Source of the DNA: Bernardetiaceae bacterium | GTDB lineage: Bacteria; Bacteroidota; Bacteroidia; Cytophagales; Thermoflexibacteraceae | Direction of reading: 5' to 3' | DNA: 49,347 nt | NCBI GenBank assembly: GCA_025454895.1 | Contig: JALONO010000023.1 | Coordinates: forward strand, 1 to 49,347 | Part shown: positions 25,136 through 33,909 of the stretch, one piece after another | Layout of the letters: every line of letters begins with the position of its first letter | How positions within the stretch are numbered: the first letter of the stretch is position 1 | Position numbers and translations under genes: made by a program | The notes under the pieces: generated by a model | Database searches by the model: none | Seen by the model: the letters and a program-made list of their open reading frames with translations, nothing else | Told to the model about the DNA's origin: nothing

Positions 25136-27841
25136 TCGCGCCCTAGCTTCCACTTTTGCAGCTCCAGGCCGCTGGTAGTGTAAATCTCAAATTCTTCGGC
25201 CATATCGTTATAAATGATGGCCACGGGCTGCTGGTTGGGTAACGGCTTGGGCGTGGCCTCGTCGCCGTTGGGGTAAAACAACCGCACAGTTTTGCTGGTG
25301 GGGTCGGTAACGGCCACCAGGGCCAGGTTGGTGCCAAAATTGAAATACTGCACGTTTTTGAGGGCCGCATCGGGCCAGGGGTGGTTAAACAGCGGCTGGC
25401 CTTGCTGGTTAAAAATGGTGAGCCGCTCGCCCTGCTGGCGGGCAATTACCCAGCCCCGCTGACCCACCTGGTCGGGGCAGAGTTGAAAGTAACCGTCCGG
25501 CCCGAAGGGTTCGCGCTCCACCACCTGGCCGTTAAAGTTCACTTTGATCAAATCGCCGCGCTGGGACAGCAGCACCAAGCGAGTGCTGGCAAAGTCGGGG
25601 CCTTCTTGCAAATAGGCCGGCGAGGCCAGGTTATCGCTGAGCTTGAGCGGGAACCCGGCGTGGTTTTGCGAGTTGCGCTGGCACACGTACAGGCCGCCGT
25701 CGGCTTGTACGGCCACAATACAGTCGCGCCCGCCCGTGCGGATGTGGAACGGCGGCATGGCCAGTTCGTGCAACTGGGTACGGGGGTTCCAGCCCGCCAG
25801 CACGTTCCCTTCTTTGGCAAACAAATACACATTGCCCTGGGCATCGGCGGCGGCAAAACGGTAGTACTTGGTTTTTTCGTAGTCAATGAGGCCCAGCTTT
25901 TGCAGCGGGGCCGCCCAGGAATAGGTGATGGGAAAACCTGGCACCAACCGGCCTAAGCGATCCACCAAGTAAATACCCCCGGAGGTGGCAAATAAAAACT
26001 GCAATTTTTGGTTGTTGTAGATGTCGATTTGCCAGGCGGGGCCTTGCATTTTGCCCCCGATGGGGGTAGCCCAGCGGCGTTTGCCGTCCACCTCCCAACT
26101 GCGGTCCACGTGGCTGCGGAACAATTGCGGCCCGGTGGCGGCGGGCGTGGCTAATTGAGCCGTATAAACTGGCACCAACGCCTTGGCGTTGGCCGCCCGT
26201 ACCTGGCGGTGGCTCAAGGCCGCATTGACCAAAAACCGGCCTTTTTGTTGGCTTACTTGCCAGCCCGCCCTGGTAGGCCGCCGCTTGGGCCTGCCGGGCG
26301 GGTAGCAACTGCGGTTGCAGACTGCGCCAATAGCGCGGGTTGCTGGCTACCATGAGCACATTGCTGCTGGGGCCAAGGTTGTCCACAAACCCTTTGAGCT
26401 TGGCCGAGCGGCCCCAGGTTAGCTCCGCCTCGATTTGCCCGGCCCAGTTTTTAATGGCCCTAAAACTGTTGCCCAGCACCAAAAAATCGTTCCAAAACAT
26501 TTGGTGGCAGGCCGCAAAACCGCTGAAGTTAGGCCCAAACAAGTGCCGGGGCAGTTCTGGCACGTCGATGCGGGTTACGCGCCTAAAACCGTAGCTTTCG
26601 TAATAAACGGTGTCTTTCCGGGCAGCGACGGCGTTTTCGGCCAGGCGGTTGAGCAGCAGTTGCACGCGCTTGGGCTGCTTGGCCCGGACCAGCACAATTT
26701 GATCGGGCGGGGTATCATCGGTGGCCTCCAGGGTCAGGGCCGCTACCTCGCCGTTGATCTCCTCGAAAAAGCCCTCCACGTTCAGCCCCTGTTCTTCCAA
26801 AACGAAGGCCGTTTGGGCGGCCGGTTCGGCCCCGGCTCCGGCACGGTAGGCTTCTTGAACCTTCAACCACTTTTCGCCGTTGGTAATGCCCAGGCGCAGC
26901 AGCGTGGCCGTTTGCTCGGGCAACAGGTGCAGCAGGCTGTCGTGCGGGGTGGGGGCTTGGTCGGCCCAGGTTTTCAACCACTCCGGTTGGTCGCGGTGGC
27001 TCTCCGCAAAAGCCTCGCCTTGGAACCGCCACAGGGGGCCTTTTAGCTCGGCTTGCATTTGCAGGCAGCCCGCCCAGCCGCCCAGGCCCGGCATGGGTTG
27101 GCCAAAAAACGCGGTGGCCAACTCGGGCAGGCGGCGCACGTTCACGTACACGCGCGGGGCGTCGGGGCTGGCCGCCGCCTCTACGGCCGGGGCGTTCAAA
27201 CGGTGAAAATTCTCCCGCCCCAGTTCGCCCACGTTGCGCACCACATCGTCGATCAAAAACGGGGCAAAGCTGGCCACCCAATAATTTTTGTGGAACAAGT
27301 AACTGAGCCGCCGCCCACTGGCCGCGTGGGCCAATTCATGCACCTGGCGGCTTTGGTACTCGCGGGTTTCGGTGGTTAATTGGCCCACGGTTTGGGCCTC
27401 GGCCAACATTTGTTGGGCAAGGGCGGGGTCGTCCGCGTCCACTGGCAGGTAGAACACGTAGCCCAGGTCGGCCCGGCCGGTGGTGTGCAGGCTCACGTAC
27501 ACTTTTTTGCCCGCCAGGTAGTCGCGCAGCAGGCGGCCGTGCCGGGGCAAGCCAAACAGGGCCGCCAAATCCGTTTGCACATCTTTAAAATAAGGGGTTT
27601 CTTGCAACCCCTGCCATAAATTGGTGGTTTGAGCTTGCTGCCAAGTAGCGGCCACATCGGGCAGTTCCAGCACGGCAATGGCATTGGCCGGCACTACCGC
27701 AAACACATCGGCCACTTTTGATTGCCGCCACAAGTACCGCACCGACTGGATGATGAGAAAGGCGAACAAAGCAATCAAAAACGCGATGACCCACTTGGCA
27801 TAAGGCCGCTGGGCAAAGGGGGGCGGGGTGCTCACTGGCAA
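25132..27841 (-). pseudogene. Membrane-anchored protein with C-terminal propeller-like domain, one frameshift
   Basis: Two frames encode one protein. The first, from GTG or ATG at 27841, has a short cytoplasmic tail, one membrane helix (about residues 15-34) and a large exported region of the DUF3352-like type that reads sensibly to AAAYQGG at about residue 525. The second frame takes over as WQVSQQKGRFLVNAAL and continues to a C-terminus of repeated strand-turn units (GNVYLFAKEGNVLAGW; GGLYVCQRNSQNHAGFPLKL) like a beta-propeller. Removing one G from the run around 26261-26270 restores one frame of 903 codons. The function is unknown; the domain pairing suggests a sensor or adhesion role. The single-base nature of the break leaves a sequencing error as likely as a real mutation. 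Confidence 0.75.
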
Positions 27842-28024
27842 ACGAGATTGGCTATTTCACCTCAATTTTACACTTTCTGCCCAGATTTTGACCCTAAAAA
27901 ATGGAAAATACCCAGCGGGGCCGTGCACAGCCCGGCTTCGATTTTTGGCTGTGGTTAGGCCGAAGAGTTCATTTAATGCCCAGCCGGGCCGCTCCGCCCC
28001 AATGGCCAAATGCCCGCTCGGCCC

Positions 28025-28032
28025 TAACTTTG
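28025..28032 (+). promoter_or_regulatory. TAnnTTTG box (TAACTTTG) for the nadC operon
   Basis: A perfect -7 match, eight bases before the chosen nadC ATG at 28041. No TTG was found at the usual -33 spacing. Confidence 0.55.
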
Positions 28033-28040
28033 GCCGCGAA

Positions 28041-28925
28041 ATGAAACCCGCTTATTTAACCCCCGCCGCCATCGACGCTTTTATCGAGGCGGCCCTGCGC
28101 GAAGACCTGGGCACCGGCCCCGGCGCGGGCGACCACTCGGCCCTGGCCGCCGTGCCCGCCGCCGCCCGCCGCCGCGCCCGCTTGCTGGTAAAAGACCACG
28201 GCGTGCTGGCCGGGGTCGAACTGGCGGGCATTATCTTGCGCAAGGTGGACCCCAGCATCGAGTTGGAGTTCATCCTGGCCGACGGGCAAGCCGCCGCCCC
28301 TGGCCAAGTGGCATTTACGGCCCACGGCAACGCCCGGGCCATTTTGCAAGGCGAGCGACTGCTGCTCAACTGTATGCAGCGCATGAGCGGCATTGCCACG
28401 CTTACCCGCCAGGCCGTGGAACTGCTGGCCGGCACTGGCACCCAAATTTTGGACACCCGCAAAACCACGCCCAACTTCCGCCTCCTGGAAAAATGGGCCG
28501 TCCACATCGGCGGCGGGCGCAACCACCGCTTTGGGCTGTTCGATATGATGATGCTCAAAGACAACCACAACGACTACGCCGGGGGCATCGGCCCCGCCAT
28601 GACGGCCGCCTTGGCCTACCGCGAGCAACTGGCCCAACAAACCGGCCAGCCCCGCCTTAAGTTGGAAGTGGAGGCCCGCAACCTGGCCGAGGTGGCCGAA
28701 ATTTTGGCCGTGGGCGGGGCCGACGTGATCATGCTCGACAACATGAGCCTGGCCCACATGGCCCAGGCCGTGCAGCTCATTGGCGGGCGCAGCCTCACCG
28801 AAGCCTCCGGCGGGCTTGCGCTGGATCAACTGCCCGCCGTGGCCGCCACCGGGGTCAACTTTATCTCGATGGGCGCGCTCACCCACTCGGCCCGCAACCT
28901 GGATTTAAGTCTTAAAGCCTTTTAA
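28041..28925 (+). CDS. nadC: Nicotinate-nucleotide pyrophosphorylase (carboxylating), NadC
   Basis: The 294-residue enzyme converts quinolinate and PRPP into nicotinate mononucleotide, the last committed step of de novo NAD synthesis. Visible family motifs are the N-terminal REDLG with DHSALA, ERLLLNCMQRMSGIAT, LDTRKTTPNFRLLEKWAV, HRFGLFDMMMLKDNH and the C-terminal barrel segments LEVEARNL, DVIMLDNMS and SGGL. The start at 28041 was chosen for its fit to the family and to the promoter; 71 more codons upstream are open but carry no family sequence. It heads a four-gene operon (gaps of 7, 47 and 22 bp). Confidence 0.95.
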   Translation: MKPAYLTPAAIDAFIEAALREDLGTGPGAGDHSALAAVPAAARRRARLLVKDHGVLAGVELAGIILRKVDPSIELEFILADGQAAAPGQVAFTAHGNARAILQGERLLLNCMQRMSGIATLTRQAVELLAGTGTQILDTRKTTPNFRLLEKWAVHIGGGRNHRFGLFDMMMLKDNHNDYAGGIGPAMTAALAYREQLAQQTGQPRLKLEVEARNLAEVAEILAVGGADVIMLDNMSLAHMAQAVQLIGGRSLTEASGGLALDQLPAVAATGVNFISMGALTHSARNLDLSLKAF

Positions 28926-28932
28926 TCATCTG

Positions 28933-29325
28933 ATGGACAACAACTTGCAAACCCGCCTGGACGAATCGGTAACCCGGGTGTTCAAAGTGGTGTTCCCCAA
29001 CACCACCAACCATTACGACACCCTGTTTGGCGGCACGGCCATGCAATTGATGGACGAAGTGGCCTTTATCGCCGCTACCCGGTTTAGCCGCAAACGGGTG
29101 GTTACGGTGTCGTCCAGCCGCATCGACTTCGACAAGCCCATCCCCGCCGATACCATCATCGAGATCGTGGGCCGGGTAACCCGCGTGGGCAACACCAGCC
29201 TGGAAGTAGTGGTGGAGATTTTTAAAGAGGAAATGTATTCGCCCCACCGCGAACAAGCCATTAAAGGAACCTTTACCTTTGTGGCTATTGATGAACACAA
29301 ACGGCCCCTCCCAGTTTTGGATTAA
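28933..29325 (+). CDS. Acyl-CoA thioesterase (hotdog fold, YciA/BFIT type)
   Basis: The 130-residue protein has the hotdog thioesterase layout with NHYDTLFGGTAMQLMDEVAFIAA, in which the Asn-His and the Asp of the LMDE helix are the conserved active-site elements, followed by strands VVTVSSSRIDFDKPIPADTIIEIVG and NTSLEVVVEIFKEE. It should cleave acyl-CoA to fatty acid and CoA in the cytoplasm. The chain-length preference cannot be judged. It starts 7 bp after nadC and is probably translated from the same message; there is no obvious metabolic link with NAD synthesis. Confidence 0.9.
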   Translation: MDNNLQTRLDESVTRVFKVVFPNTTNHYDTLFGGTAMQLMDEVAFIAATRFSRKRVVTVSSSRIDFDKPIPADTIIEIVGRVTRVGNTSLEVVVEIFKEEMYSPHREQAIKGTFTFVAIDEHKRPLPVLD

Positions 29326-29372
29326 GCCCGGCCCGTGCTTGGCCGCATCACTCCAGTTTATTTTAAAATTGT

Positions 29373-29906
29373 ATGCAGATCAAAACCAAAAAATTTAATT
29401 TAGATAAAAAGACCTACATCCGGTTGGGGATGCAAAGCCTGCTGCGCGAGTGGTGGTGGGCCTGGCTGGTGCTCATCCCCATTTTAGCCCTGCCCATTTT
29501 TGTCAAAGGTGCCCTTTGGTGGTGCATTTTCGCGGCCGTGTTGCTCAGCGGGCTTTACATTGCTTTTGTGTGGGTGCAGTTTGCGGGCGTATCGCAAATG
29601 GAACAGGCCAAGCAGATGTTTGATAAATATGTGTACGAGATCGACAGCCGCCAAATTTTGGCCAAAATCAACGAGCGGGAAGGCATGAAGATCGAGTGGA
29701 GCAAAATCCAAAAAGTGAAACAAACCAAAGACTACTTCTTGTTTTACCTTTCACGCGGGCAGTTTTTGTATTTCCCCCACCAAGTGTTTTTGGGTAAAAA
29801 CGACGTAAAGTTTTTGGAAGCCATTTTGCGCCGCAAAAACTTGCTCCCGGCCACCGAGCCAACCGCCGCCGAGCCTAAACCTGAAACTACCGGTAGCAAA
29901 CGCTAA
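29373..29906 (+). CDS. Small membrane protein, YcxB-like
   Basis: A 177-residue protein with two membrane helices near residues 28-48 and 50-72 (WWWAWLVLIPILALPIF; WCIFAAVLLSGLYIAFVWV), then a soluble C-terminal domain with strands (YVYEIDSRQILAKIN; IEWSKIQKVKQTKDYFLFYLSRGQFLYFPHQVF). The layout, with the W-S/K-I-x-K-V segment and the YFPHQVF ending, resembles the YcxB-like C-terminal family of membrane proteins. The function is unknown. It lies between the thioesterase and the RDD gene with short gaps, and probably belongs to the nadC operon. A short Thr/Pro-rich tail ends the protein. Confidence 0.8.
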   Translation: MQIKTKKFNLDKKTYIRLGMQSLLREWWWAWLVLIPILALPIFVKGALWWCIFAAVLLSGLYIAFVWVQFAGVSQMEQAKQMFDKYVYEIDSRQILAKINEREGMKIEWSKIQKVKQTKDYFLFYLSRGQFLYFPHQVFLGKNDVKFLEAILRRKNLLPATEPTAAEPKPETTGSKR

Positions 29907-29928
29907 CCCTGTTTAAGCCGCCCTGCCC

Positions 29929-30675
29929 ATGCAAACTTTGGAGATCAATACTTCGCACAACGTGGCAATCGAGTACGAGCTGGCCAGTATCGGCGACCGG
30001 CTGTTGGCCAGTTTTATTGATCTGCTGGTGATGTACGCCTACGCCACCGTGGTGGGCAGCGCATTGGGCACGGCCCAGGTAGAAAGTGCCACCGTTTGGA
30101 TTTTGGCCTACTTGCCGTTTTTACTCTACAACCTCATTTTTGAAGCCCTGCTCAACGGCCAGTCGCTGGGCAAAATGGCCATGAACACCAAGGTGATCCG
30201 CCTGGACGGCAACACCCCTAGCCTAGCCAGCTACGTGATGCGCTGGCTGTTCGGCCTTATCGAGGTTACCAGCGGCTTTGGCGGCATGTTTGCCCTGATG
30301 ACCGTGATTGTGCGCGGCAAGGGCCAGCGCCTGGGCGACGTGGCCGCAGGCACCTGCGTGGTCAAAATCAAAACCAACATCCGCCTTCAGCCTTACATGC
30401 TGCCCAAGCAAATGATGGGCTACCAGCCGCAGTTCCCCAACGTAACGGCCCTGAGCGACCGCGACGTGGCCATTTTAAAAGAAGTACTGCTCACCTACCG
30501 CACCAACCGCAACATTGCCCCGGTGGAGCTAGCCGCCGAACGGGTGAAAAAACTGCTCAACACCTCGGCCCCCGGCCTGGGCGACCTCAAATTTTTGGAG
30601 ACGGTGGTCCGCGACTACAACTTTATCACGAGCGAAATGCTGGCCCAGGCCATGAGCACCGCCGCCCCTGCCTAA
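29929..30675 (+). CDS. RDD family membrane protein
   Basis: A 248-residue protein. Residues 15-150 form an RDD domain with the pattern IGDRLLASFIDLL (Arg-Asp in the first helix), a second helix near 45-65, NGQSLGKMAMNTKVI after a third helix, and GQRLGDVAAGTCVV after the fourth. RDD proteins are thought to be small inner-membrane transporters or sensors. The C-terminal 90 residues are soluble and mostly helical (VAILKEVLLTYRTNR; LAAERVKKLLNTSAPG), which is common in Bacteroidota members. It ends the nadC operon; no terminator was seen after it. Confidence 0.9.
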   Translation: MQTLEINTSHNVAIEYELASIGDRLLASFIDLLVMYAYATVVGSALGTAQVESATVWILAYLPFLLYNLIFEALLNGQSLGKMAMNTKVIRLDGNTPSLASYVMRWLFGLIEVTSGFGGMFALMTVIVRGKGQRLGDVAAGTCVVKIKTNIRLQPYMLPKQMMGYQPQFPNVTALSDRDVAILKEVLLTYRTNRNIAPVELAAERVKKLLNTSAPGLGDLKFLETVVRDYNFITSEMLAQAMSTAAPA

Positions 30676-30748
30676 GCCTAAGCACTTGGCTTTAAAGTAG
30701 TTTCCCCCAACCCAACTTGCGCTTATCGCACTTGTTGCCCCAACCTAG

Positions 30749-30764
30749 GGTGATAAAAATCACC
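30749..30764. promoter_or_regulatory. Crp/FNR-type palindrome upstream of the cbb3 oxidase locus
   Basis: GGTGATAAAAATCACC is a perfect 16-bp palindrome with the TGAT-N4-ATCA core of Crp/FNR family operators. A second shorter dyad, TTGATCATCAA, follows about 15 bp later. Both lie within 100 bp upstream of ccoS. An FNR- or Crp-like regulator sensing low oxygen would be the expected reader. Confidence 0.6.
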
Positions 30765-30851
30765 TTTTGCCCTAATCTTGATCATCAACCGCTTGGCGGC
30801 CTTAGCGGAGTTTTGTAGCAATTATTGACTACGCTAACTAAGGGCAAACTC

Positions 30852-31046
30852 ATGACTATTCTCTTCCTACTTATCGGCATCAGCCTGTCAGTAGCCCTGG
30901 GGTTCTTGGGCAGTTTCATCTGGGCTGTCCGCACGGGCCAGTACGAAGATAGTTACACGCCCAGTGTGCGCATGTTATTTGATAACGAGCTAAAAAAACC
31001 TGAAAATCCCACGGCTAAAGTCAGCGATCAACCGGCCAAAAGTTAG
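30852..31046 (+). CDS. ccoS: cbb3-type oxidase assembly protein CcoS
   Basis: A 64-residue protein with one N-terminal membrane helix (ILFLLIGISLSVALGFLGSFIWAV) followed by the CcoS hallmark GQYEDSYTPSVRMLFD. CcoS is needed to insert heme into CcoN. The ATG at 30852 was chosen because family members begin directly with the hydrophobic helix; an upstream TTG at 30825 is less likely. It is separated from ccoNO by 276 bp, so the oxidase may have a further promoter there, but the shared orientation and proximity make joint regulation likely. Confidence 0.9.
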   Translation: MTILFLLIGISLSVALGFLGSFIWAVRTGQYEDSYTPSVRMLFDNELKKPENPTAKVSDQPAKS

Positions 31047-31322
31047 TTTTTGGCGCACCGATTTTATTAATCAACCGCTTCACTTTGGTTTCAGTTTTAG
31101 TAGTTTTATTTATGGTTAAAACCTGATAATAAATAACTTGCAGATAACAGACTGGTTTGTTTTGCATTACCAACCGGCCCCCTGTCAGTTACGGTTTTCT
31201 CTCCAAACTGGCATGAGTGGCAGGCGTAATTAACAAACCAAAGTAAGTTACCCGTTTACTAGGCAAATGTGCCCGGCGTGGGCACTTGATCCCATTTACT
31301 AACTTTCAAACTTGAGTACCTG

Positions 31323-33491
31323 ATGGAACAAACTTCGATACTAAAAGAACAGGTTGCACCCGGTGCGGTGATGGACACGTTCCAATACGACAACACCATT
31401 GTCCGCAACTTTGCCATCGCTTCGGTAGTGTTTGGCTTGGTGGGTATGTTGGTGGGCCTTTTGGTGGCCTTGCAACTGGTTTACCCCGAGTTGAATTTCG
31501 GTATTCCCTACACATCCTACGGCCGGATCAGGCCGCTGCACACCAACGCGGTGATCTTCGCCTTTGTGGGCAACGCCATTTTTGCCGGGGTGTACTACTC
31601 GGTGCAGCGGCTTTGCAAAACCCGCATGTTCAGCGACGCGCTGAGCAAAATCCACTTCTGGGGTTGGCAACTCATCATCTTGTCGGCGGCCATTACCCTG
31701 CCGCTGGGCTTCACCACTTCTAAAGAATATGCTGAATTGGAATGGCCCATCGACATTGCCATTACCCTCATTTGGGTAGTGTTCTCGGCCAACGTGATCG
31801 GTACGCTGATCAAGCGCCGCGAGGAGCACATTTACGTGGCCATGTGGTTTTACATTGCCACCTTGGTAACGGTGGCGGTGCTGCACATTGTCAACTCGTT
31901 TGAATTACCCATCAGTTTCTTCAAAAGTTACTCGTGGTACGCGGGCGTGCAAGATGCCCTGGTGCAGTGGTGGTACGGCCACAACGCGGTGGCGTTCTTC
32001 CTCACCACGCCTTACCTGGGCTTGATGTACTACTTTTTGCCCAAGGCCGCCCAGCGGCCGGTGTTCTCGTACCGGTTGTCGATTGTTCACTTTTGGTCGC
32101 TCATTTTCATCTACATCTGGGCCGGGCCGCACCACCTGCTGTACACCGCCCTGCCCGACTGGGCGCAGTCGCTCGGCACGGTGTTCTCGGTGATGCTCAT
32201 CGCGCCTTCGTGGGGCGGCATGGTCAACGGCCTGCTCACCCTGCGCGGGGCCTGGGACCGGGTGCGTAACGATGTGGTGCTCAAGTTTTACGTGGTAGCC
32301 CTCACCGGCTACGGCATGGCCACTTTTGAAGGCCCGCTGCTCTCGCTCAAAAACGTGAACGCCCTGGGCCACTATACCGATTGGATCGTGGGCCACGTCC
32401 ACATTGGCGCGCTCGCTTGGAACGGTTTCTTCACCTTTGGGATGTTCTACTGGCTGTTCCCGCGCTTGTTCCGCACCCGGTTGTACTCCAAGAGCTTGGC
32501 CAACGCCCATTTCTGGATCGGCACGCTGGGCATTGTGTTCTACGCCATCCCCATGTACTGGGCCGGGTTTACCCAAGGTTTGATGTGGAAACAGTTTGGG
32601 CCTAACGGCACGCTGCAATACCCCAACTTTATCGAGACGGTGAACGCTATTGTGCCCATGTACGCCCTGCGGGCCATTGGCGGCACCCTCTACATTGTGG
32701 GCTTGATCATGTTGGCTTATAACCTGGTTCGCACGGCCGCCCAAGGTAAATTTTTGGCCAACGAAGAGGCCCAGGCTTACTCCCGTGGCGTAATCAAGCA
32801 GAACCATGAAGGCGATTTCTGGCACCGGGTGCTGGAACGCCGCCCCGTGCGCATGGCCGTGCTGGCTTTGGTGGCCATTTTGATCGGTAGCGCGGTGGAA
32901 CTCATCCCCACTTGGACCGTAAAAAGCAACGTGCCCCAAATGGCCAGCGTGCTGCCTTACACCCCGCTCGAACTGCAAGGACGCGACTTGTACATCCGCG
33001 AGGGTTGCAACGCCTGCCACTCGCAAATGGTGCGGCCCTTCCGCTCCGAAACCGAGCGTTACGGCGAGTACTCTAAGGCCGGGGAGTTCGTGTACGACCA
33101 CCCCTTCCTCTGGGGCAGCAAACGCACCGGGCCTGACCTGCACCGCCTGGGCGATAAGTACCCCGACTCGTGGCACTACCACCACATGTTGGAACCTACT
33201 AGCATGACCTCCGGCTCCATTATGCCACCCTACCCTTGGTTGGTGGATGACAAACTGGACGTGAGCAACACCGCCGATAAAATTGCGGCCATGCGTACGC
33301 TAGGCGTGCCTTACGCACCCGGTTACGAGCAAAAGGCCAATGCCGACTTACAAGCCCAGGCCAAGCAAATTGCGGCCCGGCTCAAAGATGCCGGCATCAA
33401 AGCCGACCACGAAGCTGAGATCATCGCCCTCATTGCTTATATGCAACGGCTGGGCACTGATATTAAGAAGGCCCCGGCCAGCCAGCCTTAA
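31323..33491 (+). CDS. ccoNO: Fused cbb3-type cytochrome c oxidase subunits I and II (CcoN-CcoO)
   Basis: A 722-residue fusion. The first 500 residues are the 12-helix heme-copper core of CcoN, with RIRPLHTNAVIFAFVG (low-spin heme His), WYGHNAVAFFLT (copper-site His and nearby residues) and HVHIGALAWNGFF; the C-terminal part from about residue 505 is CcoO with a single membrane helix and one heme c motif, CNACH at 562-566, within GCNACHSQMVRPF. It reduces oxygen to water with electrons from a cytochrome c while pumping protons, with high oxygen affinity. The fusion is usual for Bacteroidota and not an error. ccoQ and ccoP follow. Confidence 0.95.
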   Translation: MEQTSILKEQVAPGAVMDTFQYDNTIVRNFAIASVVFGLVGMLVGLLVALQLVYPELNFGIPYTSYGRIRPLHTNAVIFAFVGNAIFAGVYYSVQRLCKTRMFSDALSKIHFWGWQLIILSAAITLPLGFTTSKEYAELEWPIDIAITLIWVVFSANVIGTLIKRREEHIYVAMWFYIATLVTVAVLHIVNSFELPISFFKSYSWYAGVQDALVQWWYGHNAVAFFLTTPYLGLMYYFLPKAAQRPVFSYRLSIVHFWSLIFIYIWAGPHHLLYTALPDWAQSLGTVFSVMLIAPSWGGMVNGLLTLRGAWDRVRNDVVLKFYVVALTGYGMATFEGPLLSLKNVNALGHYTDWIVGHVHIGALAWNGFFTFGMFYWLFPRLFRTRLYSKSLANAHFWIGTLGIVFYAIPMYWAGFTQGLMWKQFGPNGTLQYPNFIETVNAIVPMYALRAIGGTLYIVGLIMLAYNLVRTAAQGKFLANEEAQAYSRGVIKQNHEGDFWHRVLERRPVRMAVLALVAILIGSAVELIPTWTVKSNVPQMASVLPYTPLELQGRDLYIREGCNACHSQMVRPFRSETERYGEYSKAGEFVYDHPFLWGSKRTGPDLHRLGDKYPDSWHYHHMLEPTSMTSGSIMPPYPWLVDDKLDVSNTADKIAAMRTLGVPYAPGYEQKANADLQAQAKQIAARLKDAGIKADHEAEIIALIAYMQRLGTDIKKAPASQP

Positions 33492-33616
33492 CCTCCTTAA
33501 CAACTGATACTGGAGTTAATTCTTTCAACCATTTTATTGATTTTCAGATTTTTAAACCGTTTTCGCGCCCACACTTTACGGCTTAGGCGCGCCCCACAAT
33601 CCAAACCCATTTGTCT

Positions 33617-33775
33617 ATGATCCGCAACGTATTAGAAAACATCGGGGGTATCGAGATCTACCCTATCATCTCGCTCACTATCTTTTTCACCGTTTTCTCC
33701 ACCATGTTGGTGTACGTTTTTACGCGGAAAAAGAAACAGATGGACAAAATGGCGGGCTTACCGCTGGAACCATAA
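33617..33775 (+). CDS. ccoQ: Small cbb3 oxidase subunit CcoQ-like
   Basis: A 52-residue reading frame starting ATG ATC CGC and ending EP-stop at 33775. It has one membrane helix (about 15-35, YPIISLTIFFTVFSTMLVYVF) followed by RKKKQMDKMAGLPLE. The FTRKKKQ-x-M tail and its place between the CcoNO and CcoP genes match the CcoQ/FixQ family, which stabilises the oxidase. It is very short, so identification rests mainly on gene order and the helix-plus-basic-tail layout. Confidence 0.8.
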   Translation: MIRNVLENIGGIEIYPIISLTIFFTVFSTMLVYVFTRKKKQMDKMAGLPLEP

Positions 33776-33909
33776 AACGGCCCAGGCCGCCCCTTCACTT
33801 TACCAGGGCGGGCCGGGCCAGGGAGTACCACTTTTTCAAAGTTGCTTTTTAACATCCCTGACCCAAGGCCCGCTCTGTTTTTAAGCCATATAAAATAAAC
33901 TAACTGACC

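Noticed and set aside
31905-33185. 426-codon minus-strand frame opposite ccoNO
   Set aside because: It is fully antisense to a well-recognised oxidase gene and rich in His/Gly/Val without domains.
31323-33491. ccoN-ccoO fusion as a novelty
   Set aside because: This fusion is the usual state in Bacteroidota, so it was annotated but not listed as a finding.
33778-33820. GC-rich imperfect hairpin between ccoQ and ccoP as a terminator
   Set aside because: It has mismatches, no T run follows on the plus strand, and it lies inside the oxidase operon; at most it tunes ccoP expression.
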